64,000 nt of DNA from Pseudomonas yamanorum (lineage in GTDB: Bacteria > Pseudomonadota > Gammaproteobacteria > Pseudomonadales > Pseudomonadaceae): positions 434,001-498,000 of the forward strand of contig NZ_LT629793.1 in NCBI RefSeq assembly GCF_900105735.1, read 5' to 3'. The notes under the pieces were generated by a model. That model searched no databases and had not been told where the DNA came from. It was given only the letters and a program-made list of their open reading frames with translations. Shown piece after piece: positions 61,995 through 64,000 of this stretch. The position numbers and the translations under genes are program-made. The number at the start of each line of letters is the position of its first letter. Position 1 is the stretch's first letter.

Positions 61995-62858
61995 ATGTTC
62001 GACTGGCAGGATCTGTATTTCTTCACCGTACTGGCGCGCACCCAGTCGCTGTCGGCTGCCGCCCGCGAGCTGCAGGTGGAACACGCCACCGTTGGCCGCC
62101 GCGTCGATGCCCTGGAAAAAGCCCTCGGCGTAAAGTTGGTGGATCGCCTGCCCCGCAGCCGACCGTTGACCGAGGAAGGCCTGGCATTGGCGAAGATGGC
62201 AGCAGGCATGGGCGAGATGGCCACCGACGTGATGCGCCTGTCCCGCGTGGCCTCCATCGAGGTGGCCGGCACCGTGCGGGTCAGTTGTCCGCCGTCGATT
62301 GCCATCCACTGCATCGCGCCCCATGTCGCACGATTCAGGACGCAGTATCCCAAGCTGAATATCGTGTTGATGTCCTCGACAACACTCGCCGCCCTCGACA
62401 AAGGCGAAGCCGACATTGCCCTGCGCACGGTGCGTCCCGATGAGGAAGCGCTGGTACGCAGAAAGGTCGGCGCCGTGCGCTTCGGCCTCTATGCCACGCC
62501 CGAGCTCAAACAACTGCCTGCTGAACAGTGGGCATTCATTGCCTATGACGCCACCCGCGACCACCTGCCCCAACAGGCGTGGATGCATCAGGTGCGCGGC
62601 AACCGCACGATTGCCTTCGCCGCCAGCGACCTGATCACCCAGCAAATGGCCGCCCGCGCCCAGGTGGGTGCAGTGGTGTTGCCCACGCTGGTGGGGGATC
62701 ACGACGGGGCATTGGTGCGGTTGGCAACAAACACCGAAGGCCCGGTTCGCGATATCTGGCTGACGGTTTACCCGGATATGCGCCGCTCGCCTTCGGTGAA
62801 AGTGGTGATGGAGTTTTTGGTGAGTTGTATTGAAGGCGAGCCGCAGTTGCGGCGCTGA
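61995..62858 (+). CDS. LysR-family transcriptional regulator
   Basis: 287 residues from ATG 61995. The winged helix (DLYFFTVLARTQSLSAAARE, LQVEHATVGRRVDALEKALG) is of the type that often controls adjacent oxidoreductases, and the effector domain starts VRVSCPPSIAIHCIAPHVAR. It is divergent from the quinone oxidoreductase gene and convergent with the cupin gene, ending 6 bases before that gene's stop. Confidence 0.87.
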   Translation: MFDWQDLYFFTVLARTQSLSAAARELQVEHATVGRRVDALEKALGVKLVDRLPRSRPLTEEGLALAKMAAGMGEMATDVMRLSRVASIEVAGTVRVSCPPSIAIHCIAPHVARFRTQYPKLNIVLMSSTTLAALDKGEADIALRTVRPDEEALVRRKVGAVRFGLYATPELKQLPAEQWAFIAYDATRDHLPQQAWMHQVRGNRTIAFAASDLITQQMAARAQVGAVVLPTLVGDHDGALVRLATNTEGPVRDIWLTVYPDMRRSPSVKVVMEFLVSCIEGEPQLRR

Positions 62859-62864
62859 AGCGGA

Positions 62865-64000
<1,136 letters not shown>

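Overview
The window looks like a Pseudomonas chromosome, most likely of the P. fluorescens group. The protein sequences are pseudomonad throughout. Four intergenic repeats are the inverted GTGGGAGC...GGCTTGC... pairs (REPIN type) typical of that group. The locus at 32.2-35.5 kb has the same order as PA2601-PA2603 of P. aeruginosa (LysR regulator / 3-mercaptopropionate dioxygenase / rhodanese). No rRNA, tRNA, CRISPR array or prophage was seen.

0-3 kb: the 3' end of an AraC-type regulator, then three overlapping regulatory genes: an atypical response regulator, a degenerate EAL-domain protein and a second winged-helix protein.

3-24.4 kb: a complete Wzx/Wzy-type acidic exopolysaccharide locus. 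A WcaJ/WbaP-like initiating transferase is on the + strand. About 18 kb of minus-strand genes (wzb, wzc, wzy, wzx, pyruvyltransferase, lyase-like protein, acetyltransferase, glycosyltransferases, GDP-mannose and UDP-glucuronate enzymes, yjbE, wza, yjbFGH) run towards it. A diverging RfaH-like gene sits at the head, and a perfect 12-base ops element lies on the minus strand between wzc and wzy. An intrinsic terminator lies inside the operon between yjbE and wza. The precursors suggest a polymer with glucose or galactose, glucuronate and mannose, carrying pyruvate and probably acetate; this composition is inferred.

25-41.2 kb: an organosulfur-scavenging region. It has an SsuABC-like transporter, a divergent SsuD-like monooxygenase, a class II aldolase-like gene, the LysR/3MDO/rhodanese set, and a run of two solute-binding proteins, an NtaA/SnaA-type monooxygenase, an acyl-CoA-dehydrogenase-like enzyme and a 2-hydroxyacid dehydrogenase. 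A 1466-bp IS4-family element with a 9-bp target duplication interrupts one arm of an approximately 808-bp palindromic repeat at 29-31.3 kb.

41.5-53.4 kb: two TonB-dependent receptors flank an exported flavin amine oxidase and an exported RidA protein, followed by a LysR gene. Next comes a minus-strand set of a YcaC-like hydrolase, a YtcJ-like amidohydrolase and a membrane-anchored ABM protein, preceded by another LysR gene.

53.6-64 kb: regulators and stress or redox genes. There is a minimal AraC protein, two tail-to-tail winged-helix/NTPase regulators, a GlxA-like regulator, a pirin, a small exported protein made of seven 13-residue repeats, a quinone oxidoreductase with a divergent LysR gene, and a cupin plus aldo/keto reductase pair cut by the window end.
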